A DNA stretch of 64,000 nt from Primorskyibacter flagellatus (GTDB lineage Bacteria > Pseudomonadota > Alphaproteobacteria > Rhodobacterales > Rhodobacteraceae). A program made the position numbers and the translations under genes. Of this stretch, positions 44,657 through 51,703 are shown in pieces; position 1 is the stretch's first letter; the number at the start of each line of letters is the position of its first letter. The notes beneath the pieces are model-generated. The model saw nothing but the letters and a program-made list of their open reading frames with translations. It made no database searches and was not told where the DNA came from. Where the stretch lies: the NCBI RefSeq assembly GCF_900176485.1, contig NZ_FWYD01000002.1, positions 310,001 to 374,000 on the forward strand, read 5' to 3'.

Positions 44657-44779
44657 GAAAACCTGCTTTATTATCTACATCTGCTCTGATGCCGACAATC
44701 ACATACCAAGTCTCGTGAAACAAGGCCGCGCCGCCTGGTTCGTAGGGCAATTCCTGGGAACGTGCAAAAGGACGTGGGT

Positions 44780-45073
44780 TCAGTAGCTGTAGAACAGTGC
44801 CGCGTTATTCGCCAGAATGATCCGAATTGCGTAAACCGCGACCAACGCCACCAGCGGTGCCAAGTCCAATCCGCCCATCGCCGGCAGGATCTGGCGAATA
44901 CGGCTATAGACCGGTTCAAGCAGACGGTTGAGGCCGTCCCAGATCTGTGCCACCAGCGGCTGCCGCAGGTTGAGGACCTGAAAACTGATCAGCCAGCTCA
45001 TGATGACATGTGCGATGATGATGAACCAGACAATGTCCAGCAGCAGCATTAGGATCTGAAAGAGCGATTGCAT
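44780..45073 (-). CDS. YggT family membrane protein
   Basis: 97-residue two-TM protein of the YggT/YlmG family (hydrophobic at about 5-27 and 70-92). Between them is the conserved LVAQIWDGLNRLLEPVYSRIRQILPAMGGLDLAPL loop. In Gram-positives and plastids relatives act in division-site or thylakoid organisation; the proteobacterial role is not settled. The ATG at 45073 follows TGAGGA. It is divergent from the thioesterase-like gene. Confidence 0.9.
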   Translation of the reverse strand: MQSLFQILMLLLDIVWFIIIAHVIMSWLISFQVLNLRQPLVAQIWDGLNRLLEPVYSRIRQILPAMGGLDLAPLVALVAVYAIRIILANNAALFYSY

Positions 45074-45204
45074 ACGCGGTGTCCTCAAGGTCTGTACCGC
45101 TGGCACAGGTAATGGCGCAGGGCGCAAAGGGCAAGAGTGCCGCAAGGTTGCAATTGACGCGCCCGGCAGCCCTGCTCAGGTGTTGCGGTAAAAGGAGACT
45201 GCCG

Positions 45205-45741
45205 ATGTACCCGTTCATTCGCATGGCCAAAGAGTTGGTGATCAATCGCAAGGCGTCAAAGCTTTCGCCCACCGGCACCCATGTGTCGCGCCATATGTGC
45301 CTGCCCTGGGACATCGACCTGTGGGCCGAGTTGAACAACGGCCGGACGCTGACGATCTATGATCTGGGACGCATTCCTCTGGCGCAGCGCACCGGGTTGA
45401 TCGGGGTGCTTCGACGTCAGCGCTGGGGCTTGACGGTTGCCGGCGTTTCGGTGCGCTATCGCCGCCGCATCCGGATGTTCGATGTGGTCGAGATGCGCAG
45501 TCGGCTTGTGGGATGGGACGAAAAGTTCATCTATCTGGACCAATCAATGTGGCGCAAGGACGGTGCCTGCGCCAATCAGGGTCTTTACCGGACGGCGGTA
45601 ACGGGCCGTGACGGAATTATCCCCCCGGCTCAGGTGGCCGCGGCCTTGGGCGCGAATCCGACATCGCCGCCCCTGCCCGACTGGATCCGGGCCTGGATCA
45701 CGGCCGAGGATCAGCGTCCCTGGCCGCCGAAGCAGGATTGA
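45205..45741 (+). CDS. Acyl-CoA thioesterase-like hotdog protein
   Basis: 178-residue protein with the sequence pattern of hotdog thioesterases of the THEM6/4-hydroxybenzoyl-CoA type. The DIDLWAELNNGRTLTIYDLGRI stretch (about 37-58) corresponds to the usual D-hN.R...hhD.g. active helix, followed by VSVRYRRRIRMFDVVEMRSRLVGWDEKFIYLDQ, the beta-strand face. A ribosome site AAAGGAG precedes the ATG. It is 58 bases upstream of the transporter gene on the same strand. Substrate unknown. Confidence 0.78.
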   Translation: MYPFIRMAKELVINRKASKLSPTGTHVSRHMCLPWDIDLWAELNNGRTLTIYDLGRIPLAQRTGLIGVLRRQRWGLTVAGVSVRYRRRIRMFDVVEMRSRLVGWDEKFIYLDQSMWRKDGACANQGLYRTAVTGRDGIIPPAQVAAALGANPTSPPLPDWIRAWITAEDQRPWPPKQD

Positions 45742-45799
45742 CACTTCCAGTCACACAGGGGCAGGGTCGCGCAAGTTTCAAAGCCGGAGGACCGTCATT

Positions 45800-47137
45800 G
45801 TGGCAACGATATCTCTGCGCAAGCGGGTCTGGGGCTGGTTCTTCTTTGACTGGGCAAGTCAGCCCTACAACACGTTGCTCATCACCTTCATCTTCGGGCC
45901 ATATGTCAAGGAATTGCTTGATGACGGCGCGGGCGCACAGGCTGCCTGGGGTTACGGCATCACGGCTGCCGGTCTGGCAATAGCGGTTCTCGCACCGGTT
46001 CTTGGCGCATTGGCCGACATCTCGGGCAACCGGATCAGGTGGATTTGGCTGTTCTCGGCCATGTATGTTATCGGCGCGGGCATGCTTTGGTTCGCCGCTC
46101 CGGATGATTTCAACCTGCTTTTCACGCTGATGTTTTTTGCAATCGGGCTGGTCGGAATGGAGATGGCGACGATCTTCACCAACTCCATGCTGCCAGACCT
46201 TGGCCCCCGTGAGGACATCGGCAAACTTTCGGGCAATGGCTGGGCCTTTGGCTATGTCGGCGGTTTGCTGGCGCTTGTCATCATGCTGACACTGTTTGCG
46301 GAAAGCGCCGAAACCGGGCGCACAATTCTGGGGATCGAGCCGATCCTTGGTTTCGACCCAGTACAGCGCGAGGGCACCCGGTTTGTCGGACCATTGACCG
46401 CGCTTTGGTATGCGCTTTTCATGGTTCCGTTCTTCCTGTTCGTCCGCGAACCACGCCGCATGGCCAGGCCCGCGGGCGCGTTCGGCAAGGCGATGCGTCA
46501 GTTGGGCTCGACCATTCGGAACCTGCCGCGCACGCCTTCGCTGTTCGCCTATCTCGGCTCGTCGATGCTCTACCGCGACGCGTTGAACGGAATGTACGCG
46601 TTTGGCGGCATCTACGCGGCGGGCGTGTTGGGCTGGGGCGTCGTGGATACCGGAATGTTCGGGATCATCGCCATCATCGCGGGGGCGATCTTTGCCTGGA
46701 TCGGGGGGCGCGCTGACGCTGTGTTCGGCCCCAAGCCGGTGATCACCACCTGCATCATCGTCCTGACATTCGTCGCGATCGCGATCACGCTTGTCAGCCG
46801 CGAGACATTGTTCGGGATAGCAGTGGCCGAAGGCTCTCGGTTGCCTGACATCACATTCCTGACGCTTGGCGCGATCATTGGCGCGGCGGGCGGTGTGATC
46901 CAGTCGGCCAGCCGCACGATGATGGTGCGGCAAGCCCGGCCCGGCCATATGGCAGAGGGGTTTGGCCTGTTTGCACTGGCCGGGAAAGCGACCAGCTTCA
47001 TCGCCCCGGCAAGCGTCGCCGTCGCGACCCAGCTGACCGGATCGCAGCAACTTGGCGTGACGCCATTGATCGCCCTGTTCCTTTTGGGGCTAATTCTGCT
47101 ATTCTATGTCAAAAGCGACGGAGATCGAGCAGCATGA
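45800..47137 (+). CDS. UMF1/Atg22-like major facilitator
   Basis: 445-residue transporter with about 12 membrane segments. The N-terminal motif WGWFFFDWASQPYNTLLITFIFGPYV is diagnostic of the UMF1 (Atg22-like) MFS family, and ASRTMMVRQARPGHMAEGFGLFALAGKATSFIAP is the conserved C-terminal stretch. The start is a GTG at 45800 with CGGAGG nine bases upstream; the frame stays open farther upstream within the thioesterase gene. Relatives are proposed amino-acid exporters, substrate unproven. It overlaps mepA by ATGA at 47134-47137. Confidence 0.88.
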   Translation: MATISLRKRVWGWFFFDWASQPYNTLLITFIFGPYVKELLDDGAGAQAAWGYGITAAGLAIAVLAPVLGALADISGNRIRWIWLFSAMYVIGAGMLWFAAPDDFNLLFTLMFFAIGLVGMEMATIFTNSMLPDLGPREDIGKLSGNGWAFGYVGGLLALVIMLTLFAESAETGRTILGIEPILGFDPVQREGTRFVGPLTALWYALFMVPFFLFVREPRRMARPAGAFGKAMRQLGSTIRNLPRTPSLFAYLGSSMLYRDALNGMYAFGGIYAAGVLGWGVVDTGMFGIIAIIAGAIFAWIGGRADAVFGPKPVITTCIIVLTFVAIAITLVSRETLFGIAVAEGSRLPDITFLTLGAIIGAAGGVIQSASRTMMVRQARPGHMAEGFGLFALAGKATSFIAPASVAVATQLTGSQQLGVTPLIALFLLGLILLFYVKSDGDRAA

Positions 47138-48045
47138 TCCGCATTTTGACCGGCCTGACGCTGGCCCTGAGCCTCGCCGCCTGCGGGGGTGGCAAAACAG
47201 AAAAAACCATAGAGACCGTCGGAAGTTCAGCCGGTGTGCTCAGTTCGAAAAGCGCCAAGCAGCTTTTCGGAAACGAGGCCGGAGGGTCAGGGCAATCGCC
47301 CGCGCCCTATGGCAGTTACGCCAAAGGCTGCCTTGCCGGCGGTGTGCAACTGGCTGAAACCGGTCCGACCTGGCAGGCGATGCGGCTGTCCAGAAACCGC
47401 AATTGGGGTCATCCGGAACTGGTGGATTTCGCCAAGAACCTCAGCCGGAAGGCTGCGCAGCAGCCGGGTTGGAACGGCCTGTATTTCGGCGACTTCAGCC
47501 AGCCTCGCGGCGGGCCGATGCTGTCGGGTCATGCCAGCCATCAGGTCGGTCTTGACGCCGATATATGGCTGCGTCCGGCGGATAACCTGAACCTCAGCGT
47601 TTCCGCCCGTGAAAACATCTCGTCAATCTCCATGCGGCGGGCGGCCGGCGCTTATACCAACAGCAACTGGACCCGCGCCCATCACGAGATCGTCAAAGCG
47701 GCGGCCAAGGATCCACGCGTCGCACGGATCTTCATCTTCCCCGGTGCCAAGGTGCAGATGTGCAATGACGAAACCGGCGACCGTGCCTGGCTGAACAAGA
47801 TCCGGCCATGGTACGGGCATCACTACCATTTCCATGTGCGTCTGCGCTGCCCCCGTGGCGCGTCGGGCTGTGTTGACCAAACACCCCCGCCCGCAGGCGA
47901 TGGCTGCGCGGATGCAAAAAACTGGGTGAACAACATCCTCAACCCGCCGCCGCCGGATCCCAACGCCCCCAAGCCCAAGCCGAAACGCGAACTGACCTTG
48001 GCTGACCTTCCGCGTCAATGCGCCGCCGTATTGTCGGCACCCTAG
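47134..48045 (+). CDS. mepA: Penicillin-insensitive murein endopeptidase
   Basis: 303-residue periplasmic peptidoglycan hydrolase cutting D-Ala-meso-DAP cross-links. It begins with a short lipoprotein-type signal ([20 protein letters not shown], lipobox LAAC), so it may be lipid-anchored, unlike soluble E. coli MepA. Zinc-site segments are [15 protein letters not shown] near 130-145, [10 protein letters not shown] near 180 and [15 protein letters not shown] near 228-242. The C terminus is proline-rich. It overlaps the transporter gene upstream and the phytase-like gene downstream (28 bases). Confidence 0.94.
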   Translation: MIRILTGLTLALSLAACGGGKTEKTIETVGSSAGVLSSKSAKQLFGNEAGGSGQSPAPYGSYAKGCLAGGVQLAETGPTWQAMRLSRNRNWGHPELVDFAKNLSRKAAQQPGWNGLYFGDFSQPRGGPMLSGHASHQVGLDADIWLRPADNLNLSVSARENISSISMRRAAGAYTNSNWTRAHHEIVKAAAKDPRVARIFIFPGAKVQMCNDETGDRAWLNKIRPWYGHHYHFHVRLRCPRGASGCVDQTPPPAGDGCADAKNWVNNILNPPPPDPNAPKPKPKRELTLADLPRQCAAVLSAP

Positions 48046-48899
48046 CCGTTGCCTTCGGGCTTTCGTCAACGCTGAACGCTTTCGCAGATGTGGATCACAA
48101 CGCCCGACTGGTCGGGTCGTTCATCTGGCAAGGCGAGGGCAAACGGTTTGGCGGCTTCTCGGGCCTGGAGGTTTCGGATGACGGGCAGAGGCTTTACGCG
48201 ATCAGCGACCGCGGCAGCTATGTAACGGCCCGGCTTGAGCGAACGGACGGACAGATCACGGGTATTGCGTCCAATCGTGTCGTCGCATTGCGCGACTATG
48301 ACGGCACGTTGATTGGTGGCGGTGGTGACGCGGAAGGGTTGGCCATAGACGCTGACGGGCGCTGGTATGTCTCGCTCGAAGCGTTCCACCGGGTTGTCGC
48401 CTATCCCAGCTTCGACAAGGCGACCTGGGTGCCGATTGCTGAAGAGTTCCCCAGCTTGCAGGACAATGCTGGACTGGAAGCGCTGGCGATAGACGCAGCG
48501 GGGCGAGTCTATGCCATCCCGGAACGATCAGGCCAATTGACCCGGGACTTTCCAGTGTACCGATTTGACGGCAGCGCATGGTCCATCCCTTTCACAATTC
48601 CGCGCTCGGGTGGTTTCCTGCCGGTAGGGGCGGATTTCGGCCCCGAAGGACGGCTTTATCTGCTGGAGCGCGAATTTTCGGGCTTTGGGTTTCGAAGCCG
48701 CGTGCGCCGATTTTCCGTGGAAGGTGACATCATCGCTCACATCGAAACGCTGTTGGAGACGGCGACATGGGCACATGACAACCTCGAAGGGATCGCTGTC
48801 TGGCAGGATGCACAAGGCATCCGGCTGACGATGATCTCTGACGACAACTTCAAATTCTTTCAGCGCACGGAGCTGGTGGAATACATCGTCATCGACTGA
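48018..48899 (+). CDS. Esterase-like/phytase-like beta-propeller protein
   Basis: 293-residue exported protein. Residues 1-23 are a signal peptide ([26 protein letters not shown]). The rest reads as the esterase-like phytase family (PF13449 type): [28 protein letters not shown] near 45-72, [18 protein letters not shown] near 103-120, and [25 protein letters not shown] at the end. Enzymatic activity for this family is poorly proven. It starts inside the end of mepA, so translation is probably coupled. Confidence 0.85.
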   Translation: MRRRIVGTLAVAFGLSSTLNAFADVDHNARLVGSFIWQGEGKRFGGFSGLEVSDDGQRLYAISDRGSYVTARLERTDGQITGIASNRVVALRDYDGTLIGGGGDAEGLAIDADGRWYVSLEAFHRVVAYPSFDKATWVPIAEEFPSLQDNAGLEALAIDAAGRVYAIPERSGQLTRDFPVYRFDGSAWSIPFTIPRSGGFLPVGADFGPEGRLYLLEREFSGFGFRSRVRRFSVEGDIIAHIETLLETATWAHDNLEGIAVWQDAQGIRLTMISDDNFKFFQRTELVEYIVID

Positions 48900-48990
48900 C
48901 TTGATTTGCGCGCACGCGCTGGGTATCAGACCCCGTTCCCGCAGATTCGGGGGCCAAGTCTCCGCTACCTTGCAAAAACGGACCAGATTC

Positions 48991-49620
48991 ATGACCCGCA
49001 GACATCTTCCCGGCATTCTTGCCATGGCCGCCATTGTCGTGGCCTCCAATATTCTGGTGCAATTCCTGTTCGGCCAATGGCTGACATGGGGTGCATTCAC
49101 CTACCCGCTGGCCTTTCTTGTCACCGATGTGATGAACCGCGTTTACGGCGCAGGCCCCGCCCGAAAGGTCGTGATCGCCGGTTTCGTCGTGGGGGTGATC
49201 TGTTCACTGATCGGCACACAGATCATGGGCGAATACGGGCCGCTGGTTACTGTCCGCATCGCGATCGGGTCCGGAGCGGCCTTCCTGACCGCGCAGCTTC
49301 TGGACGTCGCACTCTTTGACCGTCTGCGACAGGGTCGCTGGTGGCGCGCGCCATTGGCCTCGACATTGGTAGGATCGTCGATTGATACCGCGCTTTTCTT
49401 CACCATTGCATTTTCCGGCGCGCTGACCGTCCTTGAGCCATCCAATGATGTGTCATGGGCCGCCGAAGCGTTGCCCCTGTTGGGAATGGGTCCGATGGTG
49501 CCGCTTTGGATCTCGCTTGCCTGTGCCGACTGGCTTGTGAAACTTTGCCTCGCGCTGATCGCTCTGGTGCCGTTCCGGGCGATCACGGTCTACTTGGAAG
49601 GCAAACGCGCCACAGCGTAA
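48991..49620 (+). CDS. yhhQ: Queuosine precursor transporter (YhhQ/VUT family)
   Basis: 209-residue membrane protein with about six hydrophobic segments, of the VUT_1 family, which takes up queuosine precursors such as preQ0/preQ1. Markers are AMAAIVVASNILVQF, the TYPLAFLVTDVMNRVYGAGPARKVV block near 35-60, and the final IALVPFRAI. The ATG at 48991 starts just before the first TM helix. The frame is open from 48901, but that region is hydrophilic and unlike the family. No queuosine riboswitch was recognised in front. Confidence 0.88.
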   Translation: MTRRHLPGILAMAAIVVASNILVQFLFGQWLTWGAFTYPLAFLVTDVMNRVYGAGPARKVVIAGFVVGVICSLIGTQIMGEYGPLVTVRIAIGSGAAFLTAQLLDVALFDRLRQGRWWRAPLASTLVGSSIDTALFFTIAFSGALTVLEPSNDVSWAAEALPLLGMGPMVPLWISLACADWLVKLCLALIALVPFRAITVYLEGKRATA

Positions 49621-49691
49621 ACCCATCACGAAAAAAACATTTTGCGTCAGGCGCTTTCCGTGCCACCTTGAAGTTGCGTTTTGAAACAGCT

Positions 49692-49708
49692 GAAAGGAGG
49701 TGATCCAG
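49692..49708 (+). promoter_or_regulatory. Extended Shine-Dalgarno, 17 nt complementary to 16S rRNA 3' end
   Basis: GAAAGGAGGTGATCCAG is fully complementary to the 3' end of alphaproteobacterial 16S rRNA (CTGGATCACCTCCTTTC, as generally known). Ordinary ribosome sites in this window match 4-7 nt. The last base is the first base of the GTG start of an 18-codon reading frame. A possible partner, CGCCTCC at 49818-49824, could pair with GGAGGTG (49696-49702) in the same transcript. Confidence 0.75.
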
Positions 49709-49764
49709 TGTCGAGAGAGATGTTGGAGAGAGGTGTCGGAACAGTTTGGAGGATGACCTGTTAG
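49708..49764 (+). CDS. 18-codon micro-gene with extreme ribosome site
   Basis: Reading frame GTG...TAG encoding MSREMLERGVGTVWRMTC. Its ribosome site AAAGGAGG ends seven bases before the GTG and is part of a 17-nt 16S-complementary stretch. It lies in a 297-bp gap between yhhQ and arfB. An intrinsic terminator (49837-49865) follows, so it could be a free-standing small transcript of about 150-220 nt. I do not recognise the peptide. It may be a real small protein, a leader peptide or a regulatory RNA whose value lies in ribosome binding. No homology can be claimed from the sequence alone. Confidence 0.5.
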   Translation: MSREMLERGVGTVWRMTC

Positions 49765-49836
49765 GGCAGACCCTGACAGAACCAAAATCCGAATTGGCGA
49801 GAGTCTGAACCGACCCCCGCCTCCCGAGTTCTCGAA

Positions 49837-49865
49837 GGGCCGTCCACAATAGGGCGGCCCTTTTT
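49837..49865 (+). terminator. Strong terminator between the micro-gene and arfB
   Basis: 9-bp stem GGGCCGTCC / GGGCGGCCC (one T-G pair, loop ACAATA) followed by TTTTT. It ends 52 bases before the arfB start, so it either closes the micro-gene transcript or acts as an attenuator for arfB. Confidence 0.88.
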
Positions 49866-49917
49866 GCATTGTTCCGCCGGTCGGGACATTCCGCTTTTTG
49901 ACTGCTAAAGAAGCCCG

Positions 49918-50337
49918 ATGTTGCGCATCAATGAACAGATCACCATCGAAGCCTGGGAGCTGACAGAGCAGTTCATCCGCGCGTCCGGGCCGGGTGGGCA
50001 GAATGTCAACAAGGTGTCCAGCGCTGTCGAATTGCGGTTCGAGGCGGAACGCTCGCCCAACCTACCCGATCCCGTGAAGCGGCGGTTGCGGCGGCTGGCC
50101 GGGCGTCGCTGGACGAAAGAGGGCGCGCTGATCCTTCAGGTGGACGAAACCCGGTCACAGACACGCAACCGCGAGATTGCCCGCGACCGGCTGGCGGAGT
50201 TGATCCGCAAGGCGCTGGAAAAACCCAAGCGGCGCATACCAACCAAGGTTTCCCTCAATCAAAAGCGCAAACGCGTCGAGGCCAAGAAAGCCCGAAGTGA
50301 GGTAAAGGCCCTGCGCGGTCGGGTCGATGACGGTTAG
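49918..50337 (+). CDS. arfB: Peptidyl-tRNA hydrolase ArfB (YaeJ)
   Basis: 139-residue release-factor-like rescue protein that hydrolyses peptidyl-tRNA on stalled, non-stop ribosomes. The catalytic GGQ is at residues 26-28 (SGPGGQNVNKVSSAVELRF). The C-terminal tail is strongly basic (KALEKPKRRIPTKVSLNQKRKRVEAKKARSE), needed to enter the empty mRNA channel. No codon-recognition domain is present. With smpB also in the window, the cell has trans-translation and ArfB rescue. An unusual ribosome-binding micro-gene and a terminator stand directly upstream. Confidence 0.95.
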   Translation: MLRINEQITIEAWELTEQFIRASGPGGQNVNKVSSAVELRFEAERSPNLPDPVKRRLRRLAGRRWTKEGALILQVDETRSQTRNREIARDRLAELIRKALEKPKRRIPTKVSLNQKRKRVEAKKARSEVKALRGRVDDG

Positions 50338-50346
50338 GCGGCCCCG

Positions 50347-51636
50347 TCAGACCACGACATCCATCCGGGGCTGATCGCCCACGCCGAAGACGCGCTTGTA
50401 GCGGGCGATCTCTTCCGCCGGTCCCATCGCCTTGTTTGGATTGTCTGACAGCTTCACGGTCGGGCGGCCTTCGGCACTGATTGCTTTGCACACCAGACTG
50501 AAGGGCGCGAGCCGGTCGTCTTTGGTCAAGCCACGGAAATCATTGGTCAGCAACGTCCCCCAACCGAAAGACACGCGCACCCGGCCCGCAAACTGGGCAT
50601 GCAGTTCCAGGATTTTCTCTTCATTCAGCCCGTCCGAGAAGATCACCAATTTCTGCGTTGGATCTTCGCCGCGCTCTTTCCACCAGCGGATCGCGCTTTC
50701 GGCACCGGTGGCCGGATCGCCGGAATCGATGCGAATACCGGTCCAACCGGCCAGCCAATCGGGCGCGTTGCGCAAAAACCCTTCGGTCCCGTAAGTATCT
50801 GGCAGAATGATCCGCAAATTGCCGTCATGTTCCTCATGCCAATCCGCAAGCACATCATAGGGCGCATTAGCCAAGGCTGTGTCACTCTCTGCCAAGGCCG
50901 CATAGACCATCGGCAATTCATGCGCGTTGGTGCCGATCGCCTCCAGATCCCGGTTTTTGGCGATCAGGCAATTCGACGTCCCGACAAAGCCTGCGCCCAG
51001 CCCTTCGGTCATCGCCTGCACACACCAGTCCTGCCACAAGAAGCTGTGCCTGCGCCGTGTGCCGAAATCCGCAATGCGTGCACTTGGAACAGAGCGCAAT
51101 CGCTCGACCTTTTCCCACAGCTTGGTCATCGCGCGGGCGTAGAGGATCTGAAGCTCGAACCGGCCCATCGTGTTCAGCACCGCCCGACCCCGCAATTCCA
51201 TCAAGATGGCGAGTGCCGGAATTTCCCACAGCATGACCTCAGGCCAGCTGCCCTCGAACGTCAACTCGTATTGGTCGCCCACACGTTCCAGATGGTAGGG
51301 CGGCAGCCGCATACCCTCGAACCATTCCATGAAATCGGGGCGGAACATCTGCCGTTTGCCGTAAAACGTGTTGCCGCGCAGCCAGGTGCTTTCACCGCGT
51401 GCCAATGACAAAGAGCGCACATGATCCAGCTGTTCGCGCAACTCTCCTTCATCAATAAGTTTCGCAAGCGGAACATGCGTGGAGCGATTGATGAGGCTGA
51501 ACACAACCTGCGTATCGGGTTTGTTGCGGAAAACTGACTGACACATCAATAGCTTGTAAAAATCCGTATCAATCAAGGATCGGATGATCGGGTCGATCTT
51601 CCATTTGTGGTTCCAGACGCGTGTGGCAATGTCCAA
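50347..51636 (-). CDS. pncB: Nicotinate phosphoribosyltransferase
   Basis: 429-residue enzyme that makes nicotinate mononucleotide in the NAD salvage pathway. It starts DIATRVWNHKWKIDPIIRSLIDTDFYKLLM, and the family segment GTNAHELPMVYAAL near 235 holds the autophosphorylated His. RIDSGDP near 300 is the phosphoribosyl site. Initiation appears to be TTG at 51636: an in-frame TAA lies 24 bases upstream, no ATG is available in between, and GAGGAC precedes at a suitable distance. Upstream on the same strand are a hybrid kinase and pncA. Confidence 0.94.
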   Translation of the reverse strand: MDIATRVWNHKWKIDPIIRSLIDTDFYKLLMCQSVFRNKPDTQVVFSLINRSTHVPLAKLIDEGELREQLDHVRSLSLARGESTWLRGNTFYGKRQMFRPDFMEWFEGMRLPPYHLERVGDQYELTFEGSWPEVMLWEIPALAILMELRGRAVLNTMGRFELQILYARAMTKLWEKVERLRSVPSARIADFGTRRRHSFLWQDWCVQAMTEGLGAGFVGTSNCLIAKNRDLEAIGTNAHELPMVYAALAESDTALANAPYDVLADWHEEHDGNLRIILPDTYGTEGFLRNAPDWLAGWTGIRIDSGDPATGAESAIRWWKERGEDPTQKLVIFSDGLNEEKILELHAQFAGRVRVSFGWGTLLTNDFRGLTKDDRLAPFSLVCKAISAEGRPTVKLSDNPNKAMGPAEEIARYKRVFGVGDQPRMDVVV

Positions 51637-51703
51637 GATGCTGTCCTCATTCGGGAATTACAGCTTTGATATGCGATGGCGACCACGGGGTCCAACTGGT
51701 TTC

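Noticed and set aside
45698-47050. 450-codon open frame antisense to the UMF1 transporter
   Set aside because: Antisense of a TM-rich gene typically gives such an open, charged frame; no motif or start signal.
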